A stretch of 42,971 nt of DNA from an uncultured cyanobacterium (GCA_945487905.1 CALYTW010000004.1:1-42971), one strand, 5' to 3'; positions 16,912 through 25,950 are shown, counted from the first letter of the stretch. The notes: a model not told the origin generated them from the sequence alone. A program made the numbers and translations.

Positions 16912-16940
16912 TTGACTAGCATTAGAAACACGAATACATA
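16912..16940 (+). promoter_or_regulatory. Sigma-70-type promoter of aspS
   Basis: TTGACT (16912-16917) and TACATA (16935-16940) are separated by 17 bases, close to the sigma-70 consensus. Transcription would start near 16947, which bears on the choice of the aspS start codon. Confidence 0.5.
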
Positions 16941-16966
16941 GGGAGATGAACAAATTGAAAACGAGT

Positions 16967-18730
16967 ATGAAATCAACTAATTGCGGTGAATTAAACCTCA
17001 ATAATTTGGATGAAGAATTAACACTTTGCGGATGGGTATCAACGATTAGAGACCTTGGCGGCATTTTATTTATAGAACTTCGTGACAGAAGCGGATTTTT
17101 CCAGCTTGTAGCTAATCCGCAAATTAACCCTCAAGTACACGAAGTGTTCTCAAAACTCAAAAGTGAATACGTTATTCAGGTGCATGGCAGAGTTTCGAAA
17201 CGTCCTGAAGAAACTTATAACGAAAAATATCCTACAGGACAGGTTGAAATGTATCCCGATGAAGTAAATATTCTTTCGGAGTCAAAAGTTTTACCTTTCG
17301 TACTTGGCGATGACAATGTTTCGGAAGATGTTCGTCTCAAGTATCGTTACCTTGATATCAGAAACGAAAAAATGCTTAACAACTTGAAAGTAAGACACAA
17401 CATTGTTCAAGCTGTAAGAAATTATTTAAACAGCAAAGAATTTTTGGAAGTAGAAACACCCATTTTGATTAAGACAACCCCCGAAGGTGCAAGAGATTAT
17501 CTAGTTCCTTCTCGTGTTCAAGAGGGGAAATTCTTTGCACTTCCCCAATCTCCGCAAATCTTTAAGCAGTTATTAATGGTCGGCGGAATCGAAAGATATT
17601 ACCAAATAGCAAAATGCTTCCGTGATGAAGATTTAAGGGCAGACAGACAGCCTGAATTTACCCAAATCGATATGGAGATGTCTTTTGTACAACAACCTGA
17701 TGTAATAGAAATGGTTGAAGGCTTGTTGGTAGACGCATTTAAGGCTGCAGGAGTTGACATTCATCCCCCGTTCAAGCAGATAACTTGGCAGGAAGCAATG
17801 GACAAATACGGTTCAGACAAGCCTGATACAAGATTCGGGTTGGAACTTTTTGATATAGGCGATATTATTCTTGAATCCAATTTTGATATTGTTAAAAATA
17901 CTTTGCTCAATGGCGGAATTGTAAGAGGTATAAAAATTGAAGGCGGTGCTAGTTATTCAAGAAAAGATATTGATGATATTACAAAACTTGCTGTTTCATT
18001 TGGCGCAAAAGCGTTAGCAAATATAATTTATCTGGAAGACGGAACAGCAAAATCTCCTGTTTTGAAATTTGTAACAGAAGAACAGGCAAAAGCTATTCAG
18101 GAAAGAGCCGGTGCAAAAGCAGGCGATATAATTTTCTTTGTGGCAGATAAACCGAAACTTGTTTATGATATTATGGGCAGATTGAGATTACATTTCGGAA
18201 AATCTTTGAATCTGATAGATGAAAGCAAGCACAATCTTCTCTGGGTTGTTGATTTTCCGATGTTTGAATGGTCTGATGAAGAAGGAAGATACATGGCAAT
18301 GCACCATCCGTTCACTTCTCCGAACCTTGAAGATTTGGATAAACTTGATAGCGGAGATTTGGGCAATGTGAAATCAATCGCTTACGATATTGTTTATAAC
18401 GGAACAGAGCTGGGCGGAGGTTCTGTCAGAATCCACTCTTCAGAGGTACAAAAGAAAATATTTAAAGCTTTAGGTTTAACGGAGGAAGAAGCATCAGAGA
18501 AATTCGGATTTATGGTAAATGCCCTTCAATACGGAACTCCTCCGCATGCCGGTCTTGCAATAGGCTTAGACAGACTGGTTGCGCTTCTTTGCAGAACTGA
18601 TTCTATCCGTGACGTTATTGCATTCCCGAAAAATGCAAGTGCAAAATGTTTGATGTCAGATGCTCCGGGAGAAGCTTCAATTCAGCAATTGAGAGAATTG
18701 CATATAAAAAGCACCGTAAAAAAAGATTAG
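16967..18730 (+). CDS. aspS: Aspartyl-tRNA synthetase
   Basis: AspRS charges tRNA-Asp in the cytoplasm. The N-terminal OB-fold (CGWVSTIRDLGG) binds the anticodon; the class II core follows with FRDEDLRADRQPEFTQIDME (motif 2), a bacterial GAD insertion, and GLDRLVALLCRTDSIRDVIAF (motif 3). I chose ATG 16967 because MKSTNCGEL aligns with the usual family start. ATG 16946 and TTG 16955 are in frame; the TTG has GGGAG 9 bases upstream, but the likely promoter puts the transcript start after that GGGAG. Leu30 matches the E. coli-type discriminating enzyme rather than His at the equivalent site in non-discriminating AspRS, a weak hint. Confidence 0.96.
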   Translation: MKSTNCGELNLNNLDEELTLCGWVSTIRDLGGILFIELRDRSGFFQLVANPQINPQVHEVFSKLKSEYVIQVHGRVSKRPEETYNEKYPTGQVEMYPDEVNILSESKVLPFVLGDDNVSEDVRLKYRYLDIRNEKMLNNLKVRHNIVQAVRNYLNSKEFLEVETPILIKTTPEGARDYLVPSRVQEGKFFALPQSPQIFKQLLMVGGIERYYQIAKCFRDEDLRADRQPEFTQIDMEMSFVQQPDVIEMVEGLLVDAFKAAGVDIHPPFKQITWQEAMDKYGSDKPDTRFGLELFDIGDIILESNFDIVKNTLLNGGIVRGIKIEGGASYSRKDIDDITKLAVSFGAKALANIIYLEDGTAKSPVLKFVTEEQAKAIQERAGAKAGDIIFFVADKPKLVYDIMGRLRLHFGKSLNLIDESKHNLLWVVDFPMFEWSDEEGRYMAMHHPFTSPNLEDLDKLDSGDLGNVKSIAYDIVYNGTELGGGSVRIHSSEVQKKIFKALGLTEEEASEKFGFMVNALQYGTPPHAGLAIGLDRLVALLCRTDSIRDVIAFPKNASAKCLMSDAPGEASIQQLRELHIKSTVKKD

Positions 18731-18760
18731 AATTCAAACATTAAAATGCTACATTACCGA

Positions 18761-18796
18761 AAATTTCTCTCTAATAAAATAAGAGAGAAATTTTTG
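18761..18796 (+). terminator. Terminator after aspS
   Basis: A perfect 11-base inverted repeat, AAATTTCTCTC at 18761-18771 and its complement at 18783-18793, encloses an 11-base loop and runs into T residues. It lies 30 bases past the aspS stop and 20 bases before the convergent folE2 stop, so it may serve both genes. Confidence 0.8.
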
Positions 18797-18815
18797 GTTT
18801 AAAAAATCCAGAATG

Positions 18816-19607
18816 CTACCCCTCTTGCTGATACGCCCACGCAGAATGATTGTGAATGCTCTCCATAGATTCACATTCAACCTCAAAAGAATCAATGATA
18901 TCATTTTTTCTCAACAGTATAACTACATCACGCAGGACATCTTCAACAAATTTCGGGTTGTTGTATGCGTGTTCAGTTACAAATTTTTCATCCTCTCTTT
19001 TTAAAAGCGGATAAAGCTCTGAAGATGCACATTGTTCAATTTGTGAAATCAAATCTTCTATCCAAATATGTTCATATTCAGGATATGTAATTTTTACTGA
19101 AACAATAGCCCGCTGATTGTGCGCACCGCATTCTGAAATTTCCTTAGAACAGGGGCAGAGAGTTGTTACCGGAACTTTTACACCCAAATAAAATTTGTAT
19201 TCTTCATCTTCCTCGCCATAATTGTCAATTACACCTTCAAACGTACAATCATAACACATCGGTGCGGTAATACCGGTTACGGGAGATTTTTTATCAATAA
19301 AATATTTAAAACTAAACTTTAAATACCCGCATTTAGCGTCTAATCTTTGCACAATTGCTTCAACGCAGCCCTTTAAGTCCGTACCCAGAGTTTTTTGAGT
19401 TCTGTATTCATTTAAAACTTCAACAAATCTGGACATGTGAGTGCCTTTATAATGTGCAGGGAGTGTCACGCCCGCAGTGGCTGATGCGTATATTACTTTG
19501 TCAGTATCATCTTTTCGCTGAACAATGAGCGGGATTTCAAAATCTTTTATTCCCACTTTTTGAATCTCAACGCCCCTGATATCTTTTCGGCTCTGTACAT
19601 CTTCCAT
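18816..19607 (-). CDS. folE2: GTP cyclohydrolase FolE2 (GCYH-IB)
   Basis: FolE2 converts GTP to 7,8-dihydroneopterin triphosphate, the first step of folate (and queuosine) synthesis. It replaces the zinc-dependent FolE and works with other metals. The signature CPCSKEISECGAHNQRA supplies the catalytic Cys and His region. Other family segments are LPAHYKGTHMSRFVE, CGYLKFSF and the C-terminal HNHSAWAY. The length of 263 residues is normal. The ATG directly abuts the stop of the small upstream gene (TAAATG), so the two are surely co-transcribed. A Zur-type site, often seen before folE2 genes in other bacteria, is not obvious here. Confidence 0.93.
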   Translation of the reverse strand: MEDVQSRKDIRGVEIQKVGIKDFEIPLIVQRKDDTDKVIYASATAGVTLPAHYKGTHMSRFVEVLNEYRTQKTLGTDLKGCVEAIVQRLDAKCGYLKFSFKYFIDKKSPVTGITAPMCYDCTFEGVIDNYGEEDEEYKFYLGVKVPVTTLCPCSKEISECGAHNQRAIVSVKITYPEYEHIWIEDLISQIEQCASSELYPLLKREDEKFVTEHAYNNPKFVEDVLRDVVILLRKNDIIDSFEVECESMESIHNHSAWAYQQEG

Positions 19608-19931
19608 TTATAAATCTATTCCTTCAAAACTCTTTTTCTCAAGTGCCAAAAGCAATTTTAATGCTGCCACACGCTGAACTGCCGGAGGAGCATTTCTTAA
19701 TAACTCAACGCCCTTCATCATCATCGGGTCATTGTCATACCAGCGGTTTCCTTTACCCTGATAAGTATTTATTATTTCGTAAACATGGTCAATAACTTCT
19801 ACCGCAACTTGTTCCTGTAATTTCAGCATAAAATCCGCAGCTTCTTTTTGAGTGCTGTCAGGCTGTAACCTCAAAAGCTCTAAGGCTTCTTTTAAAATAG
19901 GGTCACTATCATACCAGCGTTTGTTATTCAT
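19608..19931 (-). CDS. Small protein with two WYD repeats, unknown function
   Basis: I do not recognise this 107-residue protein. It is a tandem duplication: RWYDSDPILKEALELLRLQP near residue 5 and RWYDNDPMMMKGVELLRNAP near 63 start two predicted all-helical units. The first continues with QKEAADFMLKLQEQ and the second with VQRVAALKLLLALEKK. There is no signal peptide or Cys. It lies directly before folE2 with no spacing and on its own likely promoter, divergent from aroQ. Tight coupling suggests a role near folate synthesis or regulation, but this is only guilt by association. Confidence 0.65.
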   Translation of the reverse strand: MNNKRWYDSDPILKEALELLRLQPDSTQKEAADFMLKLQEQVAVEVIDHVYEIINTYQGKGNRWYDNDPMMMKGVELLRNAPPAVQRVAALKLLLALEKKSFEGIDL

Positions 19932-19951
19932 GTTTACTTCCTCTTAATATT

Positions 19952-19980
19952 TTGTACATTCTTTTCAATAATTGTATAAT
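19952..19980 (+). promoter_or_regulatory. Sigma-70 promoter of aroQ
   Basis: TTGTAC (19952-19957) and TATAAT (19975-19980) have a 17-base spacer. The predicted start near 19987 leaves a leader of about 28 bases containing CGGAGAG before the aroQ ATG. This is one of the clearest promoters in the window. Confidence 0.7.
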
Positions 19981-20014
19981 AAATGGGTATAAATGTATAG
20001 ACGGAGAGTTTTAA

Positions 20015-20446
20015 ATGAAAATATTGTTGATAAACGGTGCTAACTTAAATATGCTTGGAATAAGAGAACCTGAAAAATACGGAGAAAAATCTCTCAAAGA
20101 AATAGAAGAAGCAGTTATTGCTAAAGGCAAGGAATTGGGTGCGGAGATTTACCCCTATCAGAGCAATATTGAAGGAGAAATTGTTGAGCAAATCCAAAAA
20201 GCACTTGGGGTTTATGACGGAATTTTGATTAACGCAGGCGGATATACTCATACAAGCATTGTCATAAGAGATGCGTTATCAGCGGTTAAAATTCCTGCAA
20301 TAGAAGTTCATATGACAAATATTCATTCAAGAGAAGAATTTAGGCATACTTCTTTGCTTTCAGGGGTATGTAAGGGAACTATTGCTGGTTTTGGCGACAA
20401 CAGTTATATTCTTGCACTGGAAGGTTTAGTAAAACTTCTTGCTTAG
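20015..20446 (+). CDS. aroQ: Type II 3-dehydroquinate dehydratase
   Basis: AroQ converts 3-dehydroquinate to 3-dehydroshikimate in the shikimate pathway, acting as a dodecamer. The catalytic Tyr is Y22 (EKYGEKSL), after NGANLNMLG. Other conserved parts are YQSNIEGE, INAGGYTHTSIVIRDAL (usually INPGAYTHTS) and EVHMTNIHSREEFRH with the catalytic His. The length of 143 residues is standard. A GGAGAG ribosome binding site and a strong promoter precede it. It leads a run of four plus-strand genes. Confidence 0.95.
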   Translation: MKILLINGANLNMLGIREPEKYGEKSLKEIEEAVIAKGKELGAEIYPYQSNIEGEIVEQIQKALGVYDGILINAGGYTHTSIVIRDALSAVKIPAIEVHMTNIHSREEFRHTSLLSGVCKGTIAGFGDNSYILALEGLVKLLA

Positions 20447-20501
20447 TAAACCAAGTTAAAAATTGAACTCCCTTAATATTTGTGCTTTAATAGGTTTTAT
20501 G

Positions 20502-21710
20502 ATGAAAGAATTTAAACTTAATAACGGAATACAAGCTTGCGTTAAGATAAACAAAAACACTCCGAGAATTGCTTTATCTTTAAATTTTTCCATAAACGAA
20601 CCGGAAAAATATGCCGGAGAATATCTCCTTATGAACAGGCTTTTGTTAAAAGGTACACAAAAATATTCTTCAGAAGAATTGTCGGCTATCTTGGATGAAA
20701 ATGCAATTGATTTTTGTACGGAAATGAAATATGATTACCTCAGATTTCGTTTCGTAGCTCTTAATGAGGATTTTGAGCTTGCACTTTCTATGCTTGAAGA
20801 TATTATTAAAAATTCAACATTTGAAGAATTTGAAAAAGAGAGAGGTAAACTCAAGGGTGAACTTCTTGCTGAATTGGATTCGGCTAAAGTAAAGGTTTCG
20901 GATTTATTTACAAAAACTATTTATAAAAATCATTTTTACGGAAACAGTTACACCAGAATTCTCGAAGAAATTGACAAAGTTTCTTTTGAGGATATCGTAA
21001 GTTCATACAAAAAAATTGTTGAAAATTCCGTAAAGACAATTGCTATTGCGGGAGATATTGATTCAGAATATGCGGAAAAAATTTTGAATAAACATTTTGC
21101 GGATATTTCGGCTTCAGTTAATTTGATTTCACAAATTAATGCACCGGAAAAAGTAAACAAAGAATATGTTGAACTTATTAAAGAAGATGCCCAGCAGGCT
21201 CAGATTATCCAGGGCTGGAGAGTACCTTCAATAAACAGTGAAGATTATCCCAAACTTATGCTTTTAAATATTATTCTCGGTGCAAGCGGATTGTCTTCAA
21301 GATTATTTTTGGAATTGAGAGAGAAAAAAGGACTTGCTTATACGGTAAGAACATCTTACGAAGTATATTCAAAATCCTCTGTTTTCACTATTTATATAGG
21401 AACAGAACCTTCCAATATCCAAACATCAATTAACGGGTTTAATGAGGAAATATTCAAAATTAAAAATGTTAAAGTTTCGGACGAAGAACTTTTGAATGCA
21501 AAAAATAATCTTATCGGGAAACAGCAGTTTATAACCGAAACCAATTCTCAGCAAGCAAATTTAATGGCTTATTATTCGATTTCCGGATTCCCGTATTCAT
21601 ATCAAAAAGACATAATTGAAAAGATTAAAAGCGTTACGTCTGAAGATTTGATTGAATGTGCAAACAAATATTTTACAGACGATTACGTAATTGCAATTAT
21701 TAAACCCTAA
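20502..21710 (+). CDS. M16-family peptidase homologue lacking the zinc site
   Basis: The 402-residue protein has the two-domain M16 (pitrilysin/processing peptidase) layout. The N-terminal half aligns through NGIQACV, LLLKGTQKYSSEEL, and the FEKERGKLKGELLAELD helix. The C-terminal half has GASGLSSRLFLELREKKGLAYTV, a typical M16 segment. The zinc motif HxxEH is absent: the aligned stretch reads GEYLLMNRLLLKGT, with Leu, Asn and Arg in place of His, Glu and His. It is therefore probably not a protease by itself. Many bacteria pair an inactive M16 subunit with an active one; no active partner is in the window. I chose ATG 20502 because AGG lies 7 bases upstream; the frame is open to a TTG at 20463. 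Confidence 0.8.
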   Translation: MKEFKLNNGIQACVKINKNTPRIALSLNFSINEPEKYAGEYLLMNRLLLKGTQKYSSEELSAILDENAIDFCTEMKYDYLRFRFVALNEDFELALSMLEDIIKNSTFEEFEKERGKLKGELLAELDSAKVKVSDLFTKTIYKNHFYGNSYTRILEEIDKVSFEDIVSSYKKIVENSVKTIAIAGDIDSEYAEKILNKHFADISASVNLISQINAPEKVNKEYVELIKEDAQQAQIIQGWRVPSINSEDYPKLMLLNIILGASGLSSRLFLELREKKGLAYTVRTSYEVYSKSSVFTIYIGTEPSNIQTSINGFNEEIFKIKNVKVSDEELLNAKNNLIGKQQFITETNSQQANLMAYYSISGFPYSYQKDIIEKIKSVTSEDLIECANKYFTDDYVIAIIKP

Positions 21711-21718
21711 GGTGTTTT

Positions 21719-22312
21719 ATGGATATTCAAGTTCTCGGAAATAAAACAAACCCCTCTGTTATTGTTATAGGCGTAATCCATGGAGATGAACCGCAGGGAG
21801 AGTATTTAATAAAAGAATATTTCAAATCGCATACGAATACTGCTTTATTAATGATTCCATGCCTGAATAAAACAGGTTATGAAAAAGGAACACGAACCAA
21901 TATCAACGGAGTTGATTTAAACAGAAATTTTCCTGCAAAAAATTGGGTTGCAGGAGATAAAGGAAATTATTACGGCGGGGGTTCTCCTGCAAGCGAAGAA
22001 GAAACAAGATATGTAATGTCACTCGTTGAAAAATATAATCCCAAAACAATTTTGACCCTTCATTCTCCGTATAAAGTTGTTAATTATGACGGAGGGGGAG
22101 AAGAAGGGAAAAAACTTGCGGAAAAAATTTCTGCTATAATTGGTTATCCGATATCGGATGACATAGGCTATCCGACCCCCGGAAGTTTTGGTACATGGGC
22201 CGGAATAGAGCGAAATATACCTGTAATAACTCTTGAATTGAGTGAAGATACGGCAGTAAAAGAACTTAAAATGCCCGTGTTTAAAATATTTGAAATGCTG
22301 GAAAAATATTAA
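21719..22312 (+). CDS. M14 zinc carboxypeptidase, MpaA-like murein peptide amidase
   Basis: This is a small cytoplasmic M14 enzyme like MpaA, which cuts the gamma-D-Glu-diaminopimelate bond of recycled cell-wall peptides. Zinc ligands H21 and E24 are in GVIHGDEPQG; the third is the His of LTLHSP near 115. GVDLNRNFPAKNW supplies the substrate-binding Asn-Arg, and ITLELSED near 180 carries the catalytic Glu. At 197 residues it is compact for the family, but all motifs are present. It starts 8 bases after the M16-like gene. Substrate assignment is by family and by the neighbouring uppS. Confidence 0.8.
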   Translation: MDIQVLGNKTNPSVIVIGVIHGDEPQGEYLIKEYFKSHTNTALLMIPCLNKTGYEKGTRTNINGVDLNRNFPAKNWVAGDKGNYYGGGSPASEEETRYVMSLVEKYNPKTILTLHSPYKVVNYDGGGEEGKKLAEKISAIIGYPISDDIGYPTPGSFGTWAGIERNIPVITLELSEDTAVKELKMPVFKIFEMLEKY

Positions 22313-22323
22313 GGTTAAATATT

Positions 22324-23028
22324 ATGGAAAATATAAAAAAAATAGTAAAAGAGTGTGATTTAAAACATATCGCAATAATAATGGATGGAAACAGACGCTG
22401 GGCAAAGAATAAAGGTTTACCGTCAGCGATAGGGCATAAAAAGGGAGTTGATGCGCTTAAAAAGACAATGAGAGCGTGTGATGATTTCGGGGTAAAATAC
22501 CTCACTGTTTATGCATTTTCCACTGAAAATTGGAACAGAAAGCCCGAAGAAGTAAGTTTTTTGATGGATTTACTGGCAGACACACTTAACAATGAACTAA
22601 AGGAAATGCACGAGAATAATGTCGTAATATCGTTCATCGGAGATACTTCAAAATTGAACAACAAGCTTCAAAAAATTCTTGCAAACGCTGTTGAAACAAC
22701 AAAGAACAATACAGGTGTAAATCTTCAAATAGCTTTTAATTACGGTGCAAGAGCAGAGATAGTGAAAGCTGTTCAAGAAATTGTTGATTCAGGTCAAAAA
22801 GAAATTACGGAAGATTTAATTTCGCAGCATTTATATACAGGAAATATTCCCGACCCTGATTTGTTAATAAGAACAGGCGGAGAAATGAGAGTGTCAAACT
22901 ATCTTTTATGGCAGATTGCATATTCTGAATTTATTGTAATTCCTGATTTTTGGCCCGAATTTGATAAAGAATCTCTATCAAAATGTATTTTGGAATTTGT
23001 AAACAGAAATCGCAGATGGGGAAGTTAG
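22324..23028 (+). CDS. uppS: Undecaprenyl diphosphate synthase (isoprenyl transferase)
   Basis: UppS adds isopentenyl units in cis to farnesyl diphosphate to make the C55 lipid carrier for peptidoglycan and O-antigen. Motifs are HIAIIMDGNRRWAK with catalytic D21, YAFSTENWNRK, and RTGGEMRVSNYLLWQIAYSEF near 180-200. The 234-residue length is normal. It begins 11 bases after the MpaA-like gene, so aroQ, the M16 homologue, the amidase and uppS are probably one operon. It converges with the glycosyltransferase gene 13 bases away. Interacts metabolically with ispD at the far end of the window, which supplies isoprenoid precursors. Confidence 0.95.
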   Translation: MENIKKIVKECDLKHIAIIMDGNRRWAKNKGLPSAIGHKKGVDALKKTMRACDDFGVKYLTVYAFSTENWNRKPEEVSFLMDLLADTLNNELKEMHENNVVISFIGDTSKLNNKLQKILANAVETTKNNTGVNLQIAFNYGARAEIVKAVQEIVDSGQKEITEDLISQHLYTGNIPDPDLLIRTGGEMRVSNYLLWQIAYSEFIVIPDFWPEFDKESLSKCILEFVNRNRRWGS

Positions 23029-23041
23029 ACAAATTCAAGGT

Positions 23042-24091
23042 TCAGCCTGTTATGTTTTTAATATAATCTTTCGCAGTTTTTTTCTCGGTGTATTCGAGGA
23101 TTGTGTTGTATGAATTATTTAAAATTCTGTTTTGGTCTTTCAAATTCAATATTTTGCCCAAAACTTGTTTGATTTCTTCCGTAGTCGTTCCTGTAGTGAA
23201 TCCATTTTCTCCATCTTTGATTATTCCATCAACACCGTCATTTTTAGTACACACGGTTATACATCCGGAAGCCATTGCCTCAAGGTAAACCATTCCAAAG
23301 GTTTCGTTAACGGATGGCAGAATAAAAATATCGGATTCTCTCATTTTTGCAAGCACTTCTTTGTGTAGTAATTGACCTGTAAATATTGGCTTTGTTGAGA
23401 GACTCGTTAGGTCTTTATATTTACTACCGGAACCAATTACAGTTAATTCAATATTTTCAAATTCACTGCAAGCTTTTATAACTTTGTCGATATTTTTTCT
23501 TTTTATAAATTGCCCGCAGGTTAAAACCTTAATTTTATCCTTTTCCTGCCAATTTCTTTTAACCGGTTCAAATCCGATTCCTGACGGTGCAACAAATGTT
23601 TTTGACTCAAATTCCGGATAAAGTTTTAAAAATTTATTCTTCAATACAAACGACCGGCATGCGATTTTACTTGAATTTTTATAAGCTTCTTCCAATTCGG
23701 ATTTAAAGTAAACACTATACATAGAATTTGTTAAAACTTCTATATCCGAAACATGCACGCCTGCACAAAAATTCAAACCGAGACGGTTTGCAAAAATCAA
23801 TCCGCTGGGCATATGTGATATAACCAAGTCTGCATCTAAATTTGTTTTCACTTTATTTTCTATATTGCCCCAAAACGGAGTCAGATAATTTATATTTTCA
23901 ACATCTCCATAAATACCGCTTTTATAGAATGGTTTTTTGTGCAAAAAGGAATTAAAAAGAAAATTCGGCTTTATAACTTTAACCTCGTGTCCTAAATTCT
24001 TCCAGCTTTGTACAAAGTTATAAATAGTTTTTGGTGTATGAATTTCATTCTCATCTACCGGATATAAATCTGTTATAACAAGAATTTTCAT
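23042..24091 (-). CDS. GT4-type glycosyltransferase
   Basis: The 349-residue protein has the GT-B fold of glycosyltransferase family 4. The N-terminal domain starts MKILVITDLYPVDEN, and the C-terminal domain has KIKVLTCGQFIKRKNIDKVI, LTVIGSGSKY and the E-x7-E motif ETFGMVYLEAMASG that binds the sugar nucleotide. No membrane helix is predicted. Its ATG overlaps the stop of the ABC permease gene by one base (TAATG), so it is the last gene of that operon. Donor and acceptor cannot be read from the sequence; lipid or surface polysaccharide glycosylation is typical. Confidence 0.85.
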   Translation of the reverse strand: MKILVITDLYPVDENEIHTPKTIYNFVQSWKNLGHEVKVIKPNFLFNSFLHKKPFYKSGIYGDVENINYLTPFWGNIENKVKTNLDADLVISHMPSGLIFANRLGLNFCAGVHVSDIEVLTNSMYSVYFKSELEEAYKNSSKIACRSFVLKNKFLKLYPEFESKTFVAPSGIGFEPVKRNWQEKDKIKVLTCGQFIKRKNIDKVIKACSEFENIELTVIGSGSKYKDLTSLSTKPIFTGQLLHKEVLAKMRESDIFILPSVNETFGMVYLEAMASGCITVCTKNDGVDGIIKDGENGFTTGTTTEEIKQVLGKILNLKDQNRILNNSYNTILEYTEKKTAKDYIKNITG

Positions 24092-24963
24092 TAAATATCT
24101 CCGTATTTGTTTTTCTCAAAGCAAAGAATATTAATCAAAGAAAACAGCATTACCACAACAAGCAAGACTACAGCCATTGCTGATGCATAACCCAAATCAA
24201 GGTTTTCGAAAGCTCTTTCGTATATATAATACACTATCGTTTTAGAAGAATTTAAAGGCCCGCCTTTAGTCATAACATAAATTTCTGCAAAAACTTTCAT
24301 AGCAGAAATTGTACTGATTGTAGAAACTAGAGCAATTGTAGGCATAATATGCGGAATTGTTACTGTTAAATGTTTTTGCCAAAAGTTTGCACCGTCAATA
24401 TCACAAGCTTCGTACAAATCCTGAGGAACACTCATTAAAGATGCAAGATAAATCATCATATAATAGCCAATACCCTTCCAAATGGTAACAACAGCGACAG
24501 AAAACAAAGCCCACCGAGTGTCTGTAAGCCACCCAATCGGAGGTAAATGAAATACCGATAAAGCATAGTTTAAAATACCCTGTCCTGCAAAAAGCCATTT
24601 GAAAGCAATTGCAGCAACTACAATTGAAACTATTACGGGGAAGTATATCAAAATCTTATAAAGCGTAACTCCACGTATCTTCTGGTTAATAAGAACTGCC
24701 ACAAGCAAAGGAAATGTAACCAAAAACGGAACAGCAATAATAAGATACATAAATGTATTAAACATTACCTTATAAAAAACAGGCTCTTTAAAAAGCTTTA
24801 TATAATTATCTACCCCGTTAAATGCAGGATGATAAAGACTTGATGAATAATCAAAAAAACTCAGTCCTAAAGTTTGAAAAAACGGAATAAAAAAGAACAC
24901 TATAAGAACTGCAAAAGCAGGAAATAAAAATAAATATGGTGTGTATTTTTTGTAATAATTCAT
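24091..24963 (-). CDS. ABC sugar transporter permease (MalF/UgpA type)
   Basis: This is an inner-membrane subunit of a carbohydrate ABC importer. It has six hydrophobic helices in 290 residues, and the ATPase-contacting EAA loop reads EACDIDGANFWQKHLTVTIP near residue 195. The N-terminal half (FLFPAFAVLIVFFFIPFFQTLGLSFFDY) is characteristic of the UgpA/MalF group. The usual second permease (UgpE/MalG type) and the ATPase are not in the window. The substrate-binding lipoprotein lies two genes upstream, separated by an exporter gene. The sugar is unknown. Confidence 0.87.
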   Translation of the reverse strand: MNYYKKYTPYLFLFPAFAVLIVFFFIPFFQTLGLSFFDYSSSLYHPAFNGVDNYIKLFKEPVFYKVMFNTFMYLIIAVPFLVTFPLLVAVLINQKIRGVTLYKILIYFPVIVSIVVAAIAFKWLFAGQGILNYALSVFHLPPIGWLTDTRWALFSVAVVTIWKGIGYYMMIYLASLMSVPQDLYEACDIDGANFWQKHLTVTIPHIMPTIALVSTISTISAMKVFAEIYVMTKGGPLNSSKTIVYYIYERAFENLDLGYASAMAVVLLVVVMLFSLINILCFEKNKYGDI

Positions 24964-24978
24964 TCCTTAATTATATAC

Positions 24979-25950
24979 CTAGGTTAAAAATTCTATCAAA
25001 TATCCTGAGAATATACTTACTGCGAGCAAAATCCCAATTACCTTTATTGTGTCTTTGATATTGTTATTTTTGAGCAAAACAAGAAGTCCAAGTCCGCCGT
25101 TTGAAAGCAAACCGCTCATTGCTGCTCCGAAAGTTATTGTACCTTTAATCAACATCATCGTGATTGCGATAGATATAGCACAGTTAGGTATTAAACCGAT
25201 TACTGCCGAAGCGATGCATTGTATATAATGATGCGAACTGTTTGACAAAATTTCCGTAATAGAAAAATGTTCTAATATATAGTTTAAAATCAGTGTAATA
25301 ATTAATATAAACGAGAGTATATTGATTGTGTGTTGTACAGGGTGTAAGACCAACTCTATCTTATTTACCCCTTCAGGCTTGTGGTTACAACACCCTTCTT
25401 CGTGAACATGTTCATGAGCTTCTTCCAAAACTTCTTCAACAGAGTCTTCATGATTAATTATTTCCTGATTATTAAAATGACCGGAAACAATATCAATCAA
25501 ATATCCGCCCAAAATCGCTATCAAAAGTTTAAATCCTACAATAGGAATAATAAGATGCGCCTTTTCAGGATGTGCAAGTAAAATCGGTATAGATTCATCG
25601 GAAGTTCCGAGATATACGGCAATTAAGCATCCTCTGGTAATCATTCTTCTGGAATACAGACTGCTTGCAATAACCGAAAAACCGCATTGAGGAAAAATTG
25701 AAGCTAATGCACCAACCGCAACACTTCGTTTTCTGGCTCTTTTTATGCAGGAATCAATTTTATCCGAAAAATAAAATTCCAGAACTTCAATTAAAACAAA
25801 TATAAAAAATAAAAACGGTAAAAGATGCAGACTGTCCGTAATTGCATCCAAAACCCATTCCTCAAGAGGTAAATTCCCTACTAAATTATCAATAGGGGCA
25901 AAAATCATTTCATTAAAATCATTTATTTTTTCTAAAACAGATATCAGCAT
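24979..25950 (-). CDS. ArsP_2-type putative metal exporter with His-rich loop
   Basis: The 323-residue protein has eight to ten hydrophobic helices in two halves. It matches the putative 10-helix heavy-metal exporter family (ArsP_2/DUF2899), which also appears as putative manganese transporter. Diagnostic pieces are SIFPQCGFSVIASSLYS and LIAVYLGTSDESIPILL in the first half and IGLIPNCAISIAI in the second. The central loop is rich in His, Cys and Glu (AHEHVHEEGCCNH), a likely metal-binding site. AGGAGA lies 6 bases before the ATG. It sits between the sugar-binding protein and its permease, an odd place for an exporter. The metal is unknown. Confidence 0.7.
   Translation of the reverse strand: MLISVLEKINDFNEMIFAPIDNLVGNLPLEEWVLDAITDSLHLLPFLFFIFVLIEVLEFYFSDKIDSCIKRARKRSVAVGALASIFPQCGFSVIASSLYSRRMITRGCLIAVYLGTSDESIPILLAHPEKAHLIIPIVGFKLLIAILGGYLIDIVSGHFNNQEIINHEDSVEEVLEEAHEHVHEEGCCNHKPEGVNKIELVLHPVQHTINILSFILIITLILNYILEHFSITEILSNSSHHYIQCIASAVIGLIPNCAISIAITMMLIKGTITFGAAMSGLLSNGGLGLLVLLKNNNIKDTIKVIGILLAVSIFSGYLIEFLT

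Noticed and set aside
16899-16976. Longer N-terminus for PgeF
   Set aside because: It would cross the aspS promoter and start and adds a hydrophobic stretch not found in the family.
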